Shown here: positions 27,001-38,205 of the stretch, piece after piece
Layout of the letters: each line of letters opens with the position of its first letter
How positions within the stretch are numbered: the first letter of the stretch is position 1
Assembly (NCBI RefSeq): GCF_018691265.1
Contig: NW_024881327.1
Span: 24,111,936 to 24,175,935 of the forward strand
DNA length: 64,000 bases
Direction of reading: 5' to 3'
DNA from: Tyto alba
Taxonomy: Eukaryota; Chordata; Aves; Strigiformes; Tytonidae
The notes under the pieces: model-generated
Database searches by the model: none
Told to the model about the DNA's origin: nothing
The model's input: the letters and a program-made list of their open reading frames with translations, nothing else
Translations under genes and position numbers: made by a program

Positions 27001-28018
27001 TTTTGTTCACTATTTAGTTGCTGAACACTTGTCATACAAAAATGCTTAATCTAATATTCTTAAGTATGTTTTGTAATATTTGCACTAATACTGCTATAGA
27101 TTCAATAGATAGACATTAACTTGGAGAAATTAAGACTTCGTATTTGTTTACCTCCTGGAGAGTGACCTTCATGGTGTTCAAGAATGGATGATATATTCTT
27201 AAAGGTCAAAAGTCTGAGCAATTCTGCTATGCTTAAGATATGAATGGCCATTCATAACCTTACAAGATGTACTGCAACTGCTCTCCCTTCATATTGCGGC
27301 CAAAAATTAGCATGCAAGACAATTATATTTGGTCAATACATGCTTTTGTATTCTGTTGAAAAAGATAGTAGAAGAATTCATTTTTACTGTAAAATAAGGG
27401 AAGACAGAAATGTAATAGTGAATGGATGAGAAGGTGAATCCTTCAGCACTTGTGCTCTTCTGAGATTTTTTTGTTGGATTTTTCACTTGAGAGTTGCTCA
27501 GCCCAGGGCTCCAGGCTGAGTGTCTCTGGCTGATTTGCCACAGATTCCGTAGTTTTGTGGTTTTGCAGAAATTACTTTTTGGTACAGAGAGTTGTCTTTG
27601 ATTTTCTTATTATTGCAGTAGAATTTAGTGTGGTCCCAGAATGTCTGTTTATAACGATGTATAGCACGAGAATTTTAACATGAATGATAATGTGTTTACC
27701 TTCATTTGTATGTCTGTTCTTGCATATAATCAATATCATCCTCAAACTGCAATCCTAGTTTGTCTGACAGTGTTGTAGAATTAGTAGGCAGGTAGTGGCT
27801 AAGAAAATGCTCATAGTTCGAACACTGAATTTTCTTAGTCTTACAAACTGTCAGTCCTTAAATTTTGTTTGCTTCTTTACTTATATAAAGCAACTGTAGA
27901 GAATATATGTTTCACTTAAAGCCAACCAACCTATGATCATTAAAATAGCTGTAGAAATCTGTGGAAATTTTGAACACCTGAAAAGCATAAATTGAGTAAC
28001 TGTGACTGTATTTGAAAA
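21067..28018. other. AT-rich non-coding DNA, no gene seen
   Basis: No gene supported. Small low-complexity elements include A runs near 21.70 kb, a C9 run at 25,342-25,350 and several T8-T12 runs between 25.2 and 25.64 kb. Open frames are under 90 codons and biased by composition. Nothing else recognisable. Confidence 0.65.
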
Positions 28019-28058
28019 GCATAGAATGGTTTGGGTTGGAAGGGACCTTAAAGGTCAT
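28019..28058 (-). mobile_element. Minimal CR1 3'-end stub
   Basis: ATAGAATGGTTTGGGTTGGA followed by AGGGACCTTAAAGGTCAT is the reverse complement of the avian CR1 3' end. Only about 40 bp match, after which the sequence becomes a T/G-rich simple tract (about 28,075-28,130). It is either an extremely 5'-truncated insertion or the surviving edge of a larger one. Confidence 0.82.
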
Positions 28059-28806
28059 TTGTATTGCAGTTGGTTTTCAAGGGTTTTTGTGGGGGTGGGT
28101 ATTTTTTGTTTGTTTGTTTGGTGTTTTTTTAACTACACTGGCTTATCATAGGCTTCAGAAGCTTTCTTAGAAGTGTTGCCATGTACTTATTGCAGAGGTT
28201 AAACTGAAACTCTTTGCTGTACTTATGCCCTGCATAAGTAGTGTAGTCTACTGGTAGAAAGTTCTTTTATGCTCAAGGCCTAGTGCTATTAACTGTAAGA
28301 TTGAAACCAGCCTATAGTGAAATCTGAAAGGAGCTGAAACTGAGCATTTTAAAAGCCTAACACTATGTTAGAGGCACTTGTAAAAGTCTGGGAGAAACTA
28401 TAACATTAAGCAGTTTCTTAAACAGCTGATGGCTTCATGTCATGCTACAAAAACAGATGTGAGGCAGCAGAAAGCGTGTCCAGCTTTGATCTTTCATCAT
28501 AATATGTTGTTTCCTGTCTGGAAGCTATAGAAAGTGTTACTGAGGCTGCAGTGGAAGAGTTTCAAATCAATACAGAGTTCACAATAAAACTGAACTGAAC
28601 TTTGATAGCAAACTGTGCCACCATGAAGGTCCCAAAGTATTGAAGTTCCAGTTAACGATGTTGAGGTTCAAGTTACTGAGTTCAAGTTAAATCTGGGAGA
28701 CAGAACTTAACTATGATATGGAAAATTAGTCAGAGAAGGAGTTAGATTGCTTGGAAGAGCCCAAGTGGAAAAATTAATAATGAGTGAAACCACACACATT
28801 CCTAAG

Positions 28807-28842
28807 AATAAATTCAGTATGATGCACATATATGCATAGGGG

Positions 28843-28869
<27 letters not shown>
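28807..28869 (+). repeat. AATAAA followed by A27: possible retroposed 3' end
   Basis: AATAAA occurs at 28,807-28,812 and an uninterrupted run of 27 A starts 30 bp later (28,843-28,869). That spacing is at the outer edge of what is typical between a polyadenylation signal and the poly(A) tail of an mRNA. The upstream 400 bp show no coding frame I recognise. It may be a 3' UTR-only processed copy or a coincidental A run. Confidence 0.45.
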
Positions 28870-28873
<4 letters not shown>

Positions 28874-30594
28874 AGCCATATTATTTTAAATTTTCATTGA
28901 GACCTTAAATTATACAGTGAATATTAACATATCTGAGCTGATTTTTTTTTTTTTTTTGTAATTCTGATTTACCTGATGAATGTCTTCCACCAGATTTTTG
29001 GGTTGAATCATGAATTACTAGCCATTATGTGAATCTCACATTGCTCTTATGTAAAACACAGGAGTTAACAGCAAGCAATTTATGACACAATTGCCATCAT
29101 ATGATCAGTTTTAAATTTGGGCAGCACTTATGTTTAAGTTTGAGAATGTTCCTAGTTTATACCCTGTATACCAATTTTAAAATTACTTTTAAAATTGCTG
29201 CTGAAAGTTACTATTGATTAGTTATGCTTTTATGATTAACGATCTTGGTTGTGAAAATTTTAAAACCTTCATTCTCATGATTTACTGTTTACTTCTACTT
29301 ATGAACTTTCATACTGATGTAACTCATTTGAGTGAAATAAAAATTGGTCCAGGATTTGACTTCTAATCCGCTGTGTAGGATTTAATGTTACAAAGAGTTT
29401 TAAGAGGTTAATTGCTGGTCACCTCATTGCAAGTGTGACTCACAGTAATACCTAGAGCTGGATTTTGTAATAAAAACCCCTAAGATTTGGTGTGCTAGGC
29501 AAGGATGAAGAGAAGTAGGGGCATTTGTGATCAAAAAATGGCAGTCTTCCGCTTTAATCGGGGTTTTGTAGCTTTCCTTTTTTATGATTAAGTTTCAGAG
29601 GTAGTCCATGTTATTAATTATTTCTGTTTAAATGTGTTTTTATTAGAAAGGTAGAATATGCAAACACTCATATTCATGGGTATGATTAATACAGGCTGTT
29701 GTATGTTTTGCATGGAAGTATATCTCTAGTAATCATGTTCTTAATTATGCTTTATACTTGCCTCAGTAACTCTAATGATTAATGTTAAATAATCTGTTGT
29801 AATACAATTTCATGAATTTTAAGCTTTCCTGTAAGTTGCATCAGCTGTGACACCTATTTCTGTCAGTGTGTTTACATGTAGTTTTTCTTCAAAGTTTTAA
29901 AAGAGGCTTCAGAGCAAGTAATTTTGTGCAATTCAGTGTTTTGTTAGTCTAGTCCAAAGTCTAGTGTCTGCTACTTTTATTTCCTAACATCCAATATCAT
30001 TTATAACATTTTTTTTCAGTGTTCACTATCTGTACTTTACAAGAACTTCCATTTAATAAAGGAGTATAACCTAATCACAGACTGAATAAAACAGATAAAA
30101 TTATGTTGCTGAGTACCACTTCAGTAGTTCAGTGTTCTTCAGATGGAAGGCTATATATAATAAACAGAAAAAGCAGGTTGATGTGATTGCTGTTGCACTC
30201 TTATGGAAGTTTGAATGGAGAATTTTGTCATCAAAACATGGGAAATAAAGGGAATCATTCTTACACAGAAATACCATCCTTCATATCCTCTCTGCATTAC
30301 CCATAGAAATTCTCTACTGATAAGTCAGAGAAATATATTTAAATTATAACACTTATTTGGTAATTTCTTTCTGTGGTTCTCCATTTACTTCTGGGATTGC
30401 TAGAATAGCCTGTCTGTAAATGTAACTGAAAGGGGTTTTGCTCATCACAGTGGAAATTCTGCTCATTCTTTAGCAAATGAACATGAAAACCAGAAGGGAA
30501 ATGTGCTCGCCTATAGATGCTATAAGTCTGATAAGTACTAGTTCCGAAATCATGGATCACCTACTGGAATCTACTGGCTTTTCTTTTAATTACA

Positions 30595-30610
30595 GTGTCA
30601 CGTGTGACAC
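30595..30610. other. 16-bp inverted repeat with central E-box
   Basis: GTGTCAC (30,595-30,601), then GT, then GTGACAC (30,604-30,610) form perfect 7-bp complementary arms around a CACGTG E-box core (30,599-30,604). It sits at the left edge of a GC-richer island, directly after a pyrimidine-rich tract ending in ACAG. It is a plausible binding site for bHLH-type factors, but function is only inferred. Confidence 0.5.
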
Positions 30611-30860
30611 AGTTGCCCTGCCATTAGGTGGTGTAATACTCACAGCTGCAACACTGGCGTTGGAAGTCAAAGCCAGGATTTACCTGCGATGTCCCCCGTA
30701 GTGAGGGGGAGAGGAAGGCACCTCGGGCTGGAACCCAGACATAAACAGTGGGTGATCCGGGCTGTCCACTGCCAGGCACTGAATGTGGTGTGGGGTGGTT
30801 GTACCAAGCTACATTTGTAAGTTTTTGTGGGAGAACAAGGTTTCCTTTGGGCCTGCTGCT
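30595..30860. other. GC-richer island with several CpGs, unassigned
   Basis: About 270 bp stand out from the AT-rich surroundings, with roughly half G+C and several CpGs between 30,655 and 30,755. A small hairpin, TCCCCC (30,692-30,697) with GGGGGA (30,705-30,710), lies inside it. The left edge looks like a splice acceptor (pyrimidine run then TTACAG near 30,593). Short open frames exist on both strands but match no known protein. It could be a non-coding exon, an enhancer or an old repeat. Confidence 0.4.
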
Positions 30861-33792
30861 TCATATGTAGCTGTAGGAGAGTCTAAATATATTTAATGTT
30901 AGTTCAGTTTATATATGATGAATTAAGTCTCATCAGAATAAAATATCATCTGGTTTTTGTAACAAATTATGTGTTTATGTTATAATACACTTTAATGATT
31001 TCATGATTACTCTGATAGCTGCTTTTCCACAGTTTTGTCTCATTAATGTCAATGTAATTTGCTCATCTCATGTGCCCTTTTATTTTTGCTAACTTCAGGC
31101 TTTTTTGCCCCTCTCTTTTCAGAATTCCCAAATCTTTCACATCTGCATTATATCATGTCTACATCATCTCTTCAGAACGTGTATTAATGTTTTGAAGTGT
31201 TTCTTACGCAGTTTTCTTAATAGTCTCAATGCCCATTAAAATTTTGAATTTCACTTAACAGTGAAGTGTTAAACACCTTTGCAATAACTCCTGAGATTCA
31301 TGTCCTTTTAACACCTTAATAGTTGTCATGCCATTTCTTAAACATTTCTCTTTTCTATATCATAATTAATGATTTTGTGCTTCCAGTCTAGTTTCAGACA
31401 AGACAGTTATGATTTTGTGAGTTGAATTCATAAAGATTTTAACCTACATAATCAAGGTTTTAAATTTGAGTGTGTGTATTTGTGTAGTTCTGTCTACATT
31501 AACATATATATATAAATGTTAGTTTCTTGGACTACAAAAACTTTCTGTTTTCTTGTGCTTAAGTAGGGAATATAGGACATGACTGCTTGCACCTAGAAAG
31601 CAGGTTGCAGTTTATATTTTATTGATCAGTTCACCTTTATCCAATGGAGGAAATTATAAAGTAGTAACAAAATCTGTAAAATATATCATATTCTGAATTC
31701 GGTTCTGGGTCATGAAATCAGGTATGCGAGGGCAGAATTGTGAAATGCCTATAGAAAATGTTATGGAAAATGTAGTAGATACTATAACAACATTCAGTGA
31801 GACTCCTATGAATCATATATACTTTTCATCAAATAAAAGGATGAGAATCATAAAAAGAAGTATGTAGCTTACAATGAAGGGTATGTGGTTTTGATTTAGT
31901 TTTCTATTTAGTTTTCTTATGTTCAGACATTATTCTTTTCTTTAGTTCTACAAAGATGAGACAGGGCGTCTCCATAACAGTAGAGTAACAAATTACAGCT
32001 TACTCCTGCTTTTTCCACTTGTGGTAATATAATTCTGTTCTCATTGCTCAAAGTCTTGAAACAAAGTATTTATCAGCTTATAAGGAAAACTTCAGTGTTT
32101 TAACTTCTATTCAGATGTCTAATGAAAATCTTGTGGAAGTTAATAGGAAGTCTTTCGGATAAGGCTCTATTTTTAATAGCTTTATCTGTTGATGCACTTC
32201 AGGATGCTTTTACTAATAGAAAGCTACACCCAGAATTGCTATACCCCGCCCTTCCCAGCTATCTTCCTGCTTTAAGCTACAACAGCTACAATTTCTGTGA
32301 GCTTTCATCTGTTTTTGGAAAGTAAAATTCCTGACTTGCTAAAGGAATGTCAGTTCCCACTAAATACATGTTTGCTAGAAGAACTTGGCAAGACTTACTG
32401 ATTTTAATAATTCTGCTATTGTTAAGAGAACCCAGTAGGGTCACGGCACTTGAAGCAGAAAAACTGACAGTGTACTCTGGGTGACAAAAGCCTTCTCAGT
32501 CAAGCCTGTGCTGGTTCGCTTTCCTTCTGCATTCCTGTTTGTCAGCATAGTTAAAGACAGCTTATGTGCATATATGCAACCATTCTACTCGTATGTAGAT
32601 AGCTGTAGCCTAAGTCTTGTGTGCCCTGTCTCTAACCCAGTGATTGAGACATTGATCCCAGAAGCATGAATTTAAACACAAGCTCTGAATTACACAACAA
32701 AAAGCTTTGAAGCAGTTTCCTACATTCCTAATGTCTGTGCTACTGAGTGAAAACTAATAGATGAAAACCAGGGTGTTCAAAGACTATTCCAGTAATCCAT
32801 GTAATCCATACTCATGGGTCCAGCTACAGTCTTCTTAGCATGTTTTATTCTAGCTGCACCATTCCTTATTTCTTCTGTTTCTGAGTTCAGCAAAGCAGCA
32901 TTAGCTGGTGAAATTGTCCCCAGGCCCTTCCTGCTCCAAAACAGAGCCTGAGAGGGGTGAGGAGAAGTCTTACATTGCATTCGCACAAGCTTCGCAGATT
33001 CATGGAACAATTTGTACTGTGAATGCCTATACAGAATTTGCATTGTAACATACCAGGTAATAAAAATATGTATTTCTGCATTGTGTCTTGTAATGTAGTT
33101 TCAGTGTTGAATTATTACGAGCTTGATTGATAGGTGGTTCAAAGTGAGTGTGTTTTCAAAAAATGTTTGAATGAGGAGTAACTGCAAGACAAAATCAGTC
33201 AGTGAGAGTTGCAAATATAAAAATAGAACCTTACAGTAGGAGTTTAAAAGTTTATGTGGAGTAGAGGAAATGAAATTTACACAAGGAGGAATATTCAGAA
33301 TGGCTGCAAAGAAGTGGGACAGTGGTAGGAAAGCATCCTTCCTTTTTTACTTGACCTGAAGTAATTTGATCCAGCTATAAAATCTTTGTGAATATCTCCA
33401 ATATGATTAAAATGAAAAGCATCTGGTAGGTTTTTAAATAAGAATTCAAAGTCATAACCACACTGAAGTGTTTCTTATTAATTTATTCCTATGTTCTACA
33501 TACTGTTTCTATACATTTATTATATACAATATATTGTGCATACAGTATATGTGAATATTTTTATGTGAATCTTTTTTTTATGTTCCTTCAATAGTCAGGA
33601 AGCTCATTTACTAAACTTAATTTGAGGTATATTAGGGCTAATAATGTCTTTTTCTGCTGTTCTGGTTTATTCCAGTGTACAGATTCATTAGTATAATTTC
33701 AGGTATTTATCACAGAACGCCTGTGCTGAAAGAGGTTTAGTTTCTCTGGATGGTTCATATTTTGTTGCTGGACAAACAGCACTCACAGTACT

Positions 33793-33811
33793 GTCACTCA
33801 CAGTGAGTGAC
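33793..33811. other. 19-bp near-perfect palindrome
   Basis: GTCACTCAC, a single A, then GTGAGTGAC are perfect 9-bp complementary arms. ACTCACAGT also occurs as a direct repeat (33,781-33,789 and 33,796-33,804). The site is not part of a recognised mobile element and could be a dimeric protein-binding site; function unknown. Confidence 0.6.
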
Positions 33812-34927
33812 GCTTCCAGAGGGCAGTTCATCCCAACTTAGAGCTGATTTACCATGTCAAGGTGCTTATCTTTTGCTACTATAATAGAGGAAGCTTTAGA
33901 TAAATAGGCTGCCAATCTGAGAACACATTTAAATGGTTGAATTGCACTGCTGAGTTAGATGTGAGTACAGTTGGGGAGGGGTGTGTGTAGGTGTGGGTCT
34001 GGGGTAGTTTTTGTTCATTTGTTGAGTTGGATTTTTTTTCCCCAGGAGACATACTGAAAAGATCTGGGTAATCATGTGGTTGCCTGCTTTTTGTACATTG
34101 TACATATTGTTTAGTATACTTACACTACTTCCTGATTAGCACAAATCAGGAGCAGAATAGCTTTGCACTTGTATCTTGGGTAACAGGAAAAAGTACACCC
34201 TTCACCTCAAATTCCCCTGAGAACTAAGCTTGGCTCTTCTGTATTGATGGGGATGCAGCTAACTCTGCAATACAAAGTAACAGAAAATTCAGTATTAATA
34301 GATATATTTTAAACTAGATAGTTGGTGATTAGTATTATTTATTTATAAGTTGTAAATTTGCCTTTTAATTATGTACGCTGAGAAAACTGAATAATATTAC
34401 AAGTAGGTAAAGGAAATGAACACTGAATGAAGAGTTGCCAGCTTTTAATTATGCAAATGAGCAACACTACAGAAGAATTATTTAGTAATCTTTTTGTGCT
34501 TAGAATTGCAAATCTATCTCCACGATTGTGTTTAGAACAAATGAAACTGGATTTGTGTAACCTCTTTTCTGCAGATCTTTGCAGTTAATGAGATTAAGCA
34601 GAAGAAGTCTTAAGAGACTGTATGTAATGTGCAGTGGGTCAGGGTAGTAGAACTGAAATATTACTGCCAATATTCTTCTTGCAGGGGATCCTGTTATATT
34701 GTACTACATTACTCAAGAAACAACAATTACCTATTTTTCCTGATTTGTTTATATGATATTTTTATTAAATGTTTTATTAAGTTTTTATAGCTGTATGTTT
34801 TTATATTCTCTTTCTGCTGTGGAGCCCAGTTGGATATTTCAGCTATAACTTTTCCCAAGTGATCTATTTTGTCATAGCCGCTCCCACTCTTGCAATACCC
34901 AAGATTATTTTCCTGGGGTGCCTCTTT

Positions 34928-34958
34928 TGTTGTTGCTACTGCTGCTGCTGTCGGTGGT
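34928..34958. repeat. Imperfect TGT/TGC trinucleotide tract
   Basis: A short run of TGT and CTG triplets is followed by GGTGG. It gives a Cys-rich artefactual translation on + and an Ala-rich one on the minus strand. I treat it as a minor microsatellite in a slightly GC-richer patch (34.87-35.05 kb), not coding. Confidence 0.6.
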
Positions 34959-37900
34959 GGTCTCATGTGAATTCTACAGCCTGGTGCTGCTCTTGCTGGC
35001 ACAGTACTTACCGCTTTGGCACTGACTCAACGAGTAGAGTACTGAAAGAGCAGCCTAATTTGTAGTCTCTTCACATTACCCTAAAAATGTATCTGAGCTA
35101 CAGTAAAGCTGGTAGGCAGTAGGAAGTATATTTTAAAAGCTCATTGGGAAAAAAAGAAGGAATTAAAAGCCCTGAAAAATAGTATTATGACAGAAGGATA
35201 CATGAAGAATAAAGCACATTAAGGAGATGGTACAGTAAACAGTGAATATTTTTTCCTAACTAGGGAGAGAGATGAGAGTTTGGTGAGAGAGCATTGTCCA
35301 TCACTGTCCAGCATGATTGAGCTTTCCTTTTCTGAGTGAGAGAGAACTCTTGACTTTCCAAGTATAAAAGTCAAACTATGCTATACAAAACACTACACAG
35401 GGGCATGCATCTTCTCCAACACTGAAGAACAGGCATATATAGATGAGTAATGGAGATAATCTGCCATCTAGCCATACCGAGAAATATTATTTCTTATGTT
35501 TCAGTGATTTATCTATGATCCTACACAGAAAGGACTGATATGAGACATTGTACAGTTGTAACATCTTGTAAGTCTTTTTTTTCCCTTTTTGTGGGACTGG
35601 AACGGTGGCACTGAAATACTATTTGGAAAATAAAAATGTATATTTTTAGAGGTGGGAAACCTGAAATCGAGAATGTGACCAGAACTGACTCTTGCCCATA
35701 AGCATTTTGGATGAGATCTCCCAAAACCTAGAAATATCGCTTCTGAAAGTCATTGTTTCCCAGAATGTCATTAAAATATCACCCTTTGATGTCTGTTGCT
35801 TTTGCAGTAATTTTTTATCAATGCCACTTTATGAACGGTGACAGAAAGCACCACATGACAGGCCAGGCTCAGATGGTTTTATTTTTATGTCTTGAGCATC
35901 CAAGAAGTCTAGTTACTTAGTTTAAATAAATAGATTAACGTAAATATAAAATTAAGATTCTAAAAGCATAGCTGGTGTTACTTAGTTTCTTATAATTTTT
36001 TTTTTTTATATAAGATGATGGCTAAACAAGTATTCCAAAGTTAATACTCTCTTAAATTTTATGGAATTGTGTGTCATTTCCTATGGAATTAATCTGTAAG
36101 GTTTAGCTGATACTTAATTCATGTTATTGATTTATCTTCAATTAACATGGATATGAAATTTTAGTTATCAAATTTGAAATGCTACTGGGAGGATAAGTAG
36201 CTAAAAGGGCAAAATTATTTTTATAGAAAAATATAGTTTCCAAGAAATTAACAAGTCTATATCCAAACAAGACCTTTCTCAAGATAGGAAGGAGAATTTG
36301 ATATAAAAATTATGTGGAAAACTGCATTCAACATACACTGGGTGAAACACAATGAAAGAAACTATATACTTTGATTCACCAGATGAATTCTTGTAATGAA
36401 GTGTTGCACAATCTGTGTTCTTTGCTCTGAATGGGGAAGTTGTGGTGTGAAAATGTTCAGAATTTTACAACTTTTAGGAAGTTTTGCACTTATCAGGTAG
36501 TTTTTTTATTTTTTAGTTAAATTTTCTACTCAATACGAGATCATAAGACAGATTTCATTCTTATGTCAGTTGTTTATAAGCACTGCTCATTTGTTTGATA
36601 AACATTGGACAGTGCAAACCACTAAAATGTCTACATGGAAAAGTCATAGAAGCATTTTTTTTGGTTTTTTTTGATTGTGGGCTCTTGGACACTCAGCTGG
36701 TTTGGCAAACAATAAGATTCTCTACATTATATTTACTGTCTTAATAAATCTTGTTCAGAAAAATGTTGTAGTCTTGTTTCCCTGTCCTTTGTTTCTCTTA
36801 TCTCCTCTGTATATAAAATTTATCTTTTTTAGAGCTTTTTACCTTTAATTCTTATGCTCTTTCAAGCTGATATATTTATTTATACATTTAAGTACATTTA
36901 CTACATTTACTACCTTTCTGTTACCAGTGGGTTTTGCAGCTTTTTTTTCACTGTTATCAAACTAGTGTGGAAGTATTGCAAGCTTGATTTCTATATAAGT
37001 CAAAAGTTTAAATAAAGGAGAGAGAGATTGTAATGTCTCCACTGAACTCTGGAATTTTTGCAGGGATCAGCTTCATTTTACAGTTGTGCTACATACAGAA
37101 ACTTTCTTTGAATGATCTTTGTAACCTTGGTTTTGCTTTCTATTTTTTTCTTGCCATCACCTAGAATGGTTATTTTAAGTCTGCTGTATGGGAACAACTG
37201 GTATAAATCTGAGGTCTTGGCATCACAAACACTCACCAAAAAAAACCTCCTCACCCCAAGCACCTTAAAATTTAGATATTTGTGTCTGCTTGGTGCATAC
37301 ATAATATAAAATTGTTTCTCGTAAGAATTATTAAACATTATAATGTTTGAGAGAAATAAAAAATAGGGAAACAGACCAAAACTATTCCGAACAGGAAAGG
37401 GAAAGATTTATTGAGATTACAAATATAATATAAAAGTGTTTATTATTGTCCACCATTAATTTGGACTGGTTCTGCTGGGATTATTATTAGCATAGAAATA
37501 AACATGATCACTCCGTCATTCAGGATATTCTTAATAAATAGAACAGGTTCTGTTTGCCGAACAAGTTCATTGTAATGTGTTACAGAAGATTATAACTGCT
37601 TGATATTTTGTTCACATTTTGACATGTCCAAAAACATAAATTGCAGGTTTGTGTTTGCTTTTCCTGTAAGGGCTCATAAACCTGTCCCAAATTCTTTTTA
37701 TACATGCAGCCATCAACACAATCCAATAGCCAAAGTCATGTAGCTATAGACAGTGAAATTGAGTCTACCAGTTGGAAAAAGGAATTTACCATGCTGCTAG
37801 CTCTTGCATCCATGAAGAAATAAACATACTTCACTGTCCCAAATACTAAGAAATTTTCAGTTTCAGCTTTGATTGTCATTATCATTTATTCTCATAAATT

Positions 37901-37967
37901 CCAAGAAATTAAATGTTCAAGTCTGGAAAAAGATTATTTGTTTTGCTGCATCTGCTACATTCAGATT

Positions 37968-37991
37968 AAAAAAAAAAAAAAAAAAAAAAAA
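37968..37991. repeat. A24 homopolymer
   Basis: An uninterrupted run of 24 A. There is no AATAAA within 30 bp upstream; the nearest variant, ATTAAA, is about 55 bp away, so a retroposed tail is not well supported. Confidence 0.85.
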
Positions 37992-38205
37992 GGGTATATT
38001 CACAACAAATATTAAGAGAATTTAAATTGTTCTTGCTATAAGATTAGTTAGCAGTATCATGCTTTTTTCTACTTATGCTTGTGCAACAAAGGCATTGCTG
38101 TTATTTAGAGGAAGGCTGGCATAACATTGATATATTCTGCTCATTACCTGTTGATGCATAGGACAAAGAAATATATATGGAAAAAGGGTGAAAAAAAATG
38201 GTTAT

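Larger units (their letters stand above)
28059..38205. other. Mostly AT-rich non-coding DNA with a GC-richer island near 30.7 kb
   Basis: No gene supported. The stretch contains A27 (28,843-28,869), T16 (28,942-28,957), a GC-richer island at 30.6-30.86 kb, two strong palindromes (30.6 and 33.8 kb), a small TGC/TGT trinucleotide tract near 34.94 kb and A24 at 37,968-37,991. An 88-codon minus-strand frame at 32,777-33,043 lies in moderately GC-richer DNA but matches no family I know. Confidence 0.65.

Noticed and set aside
28619..28640. Near-perfect Kozak context (GCCACCATGAAGG)
   Set aside because: The frame closes after only five codons, so it cannot start a protein.
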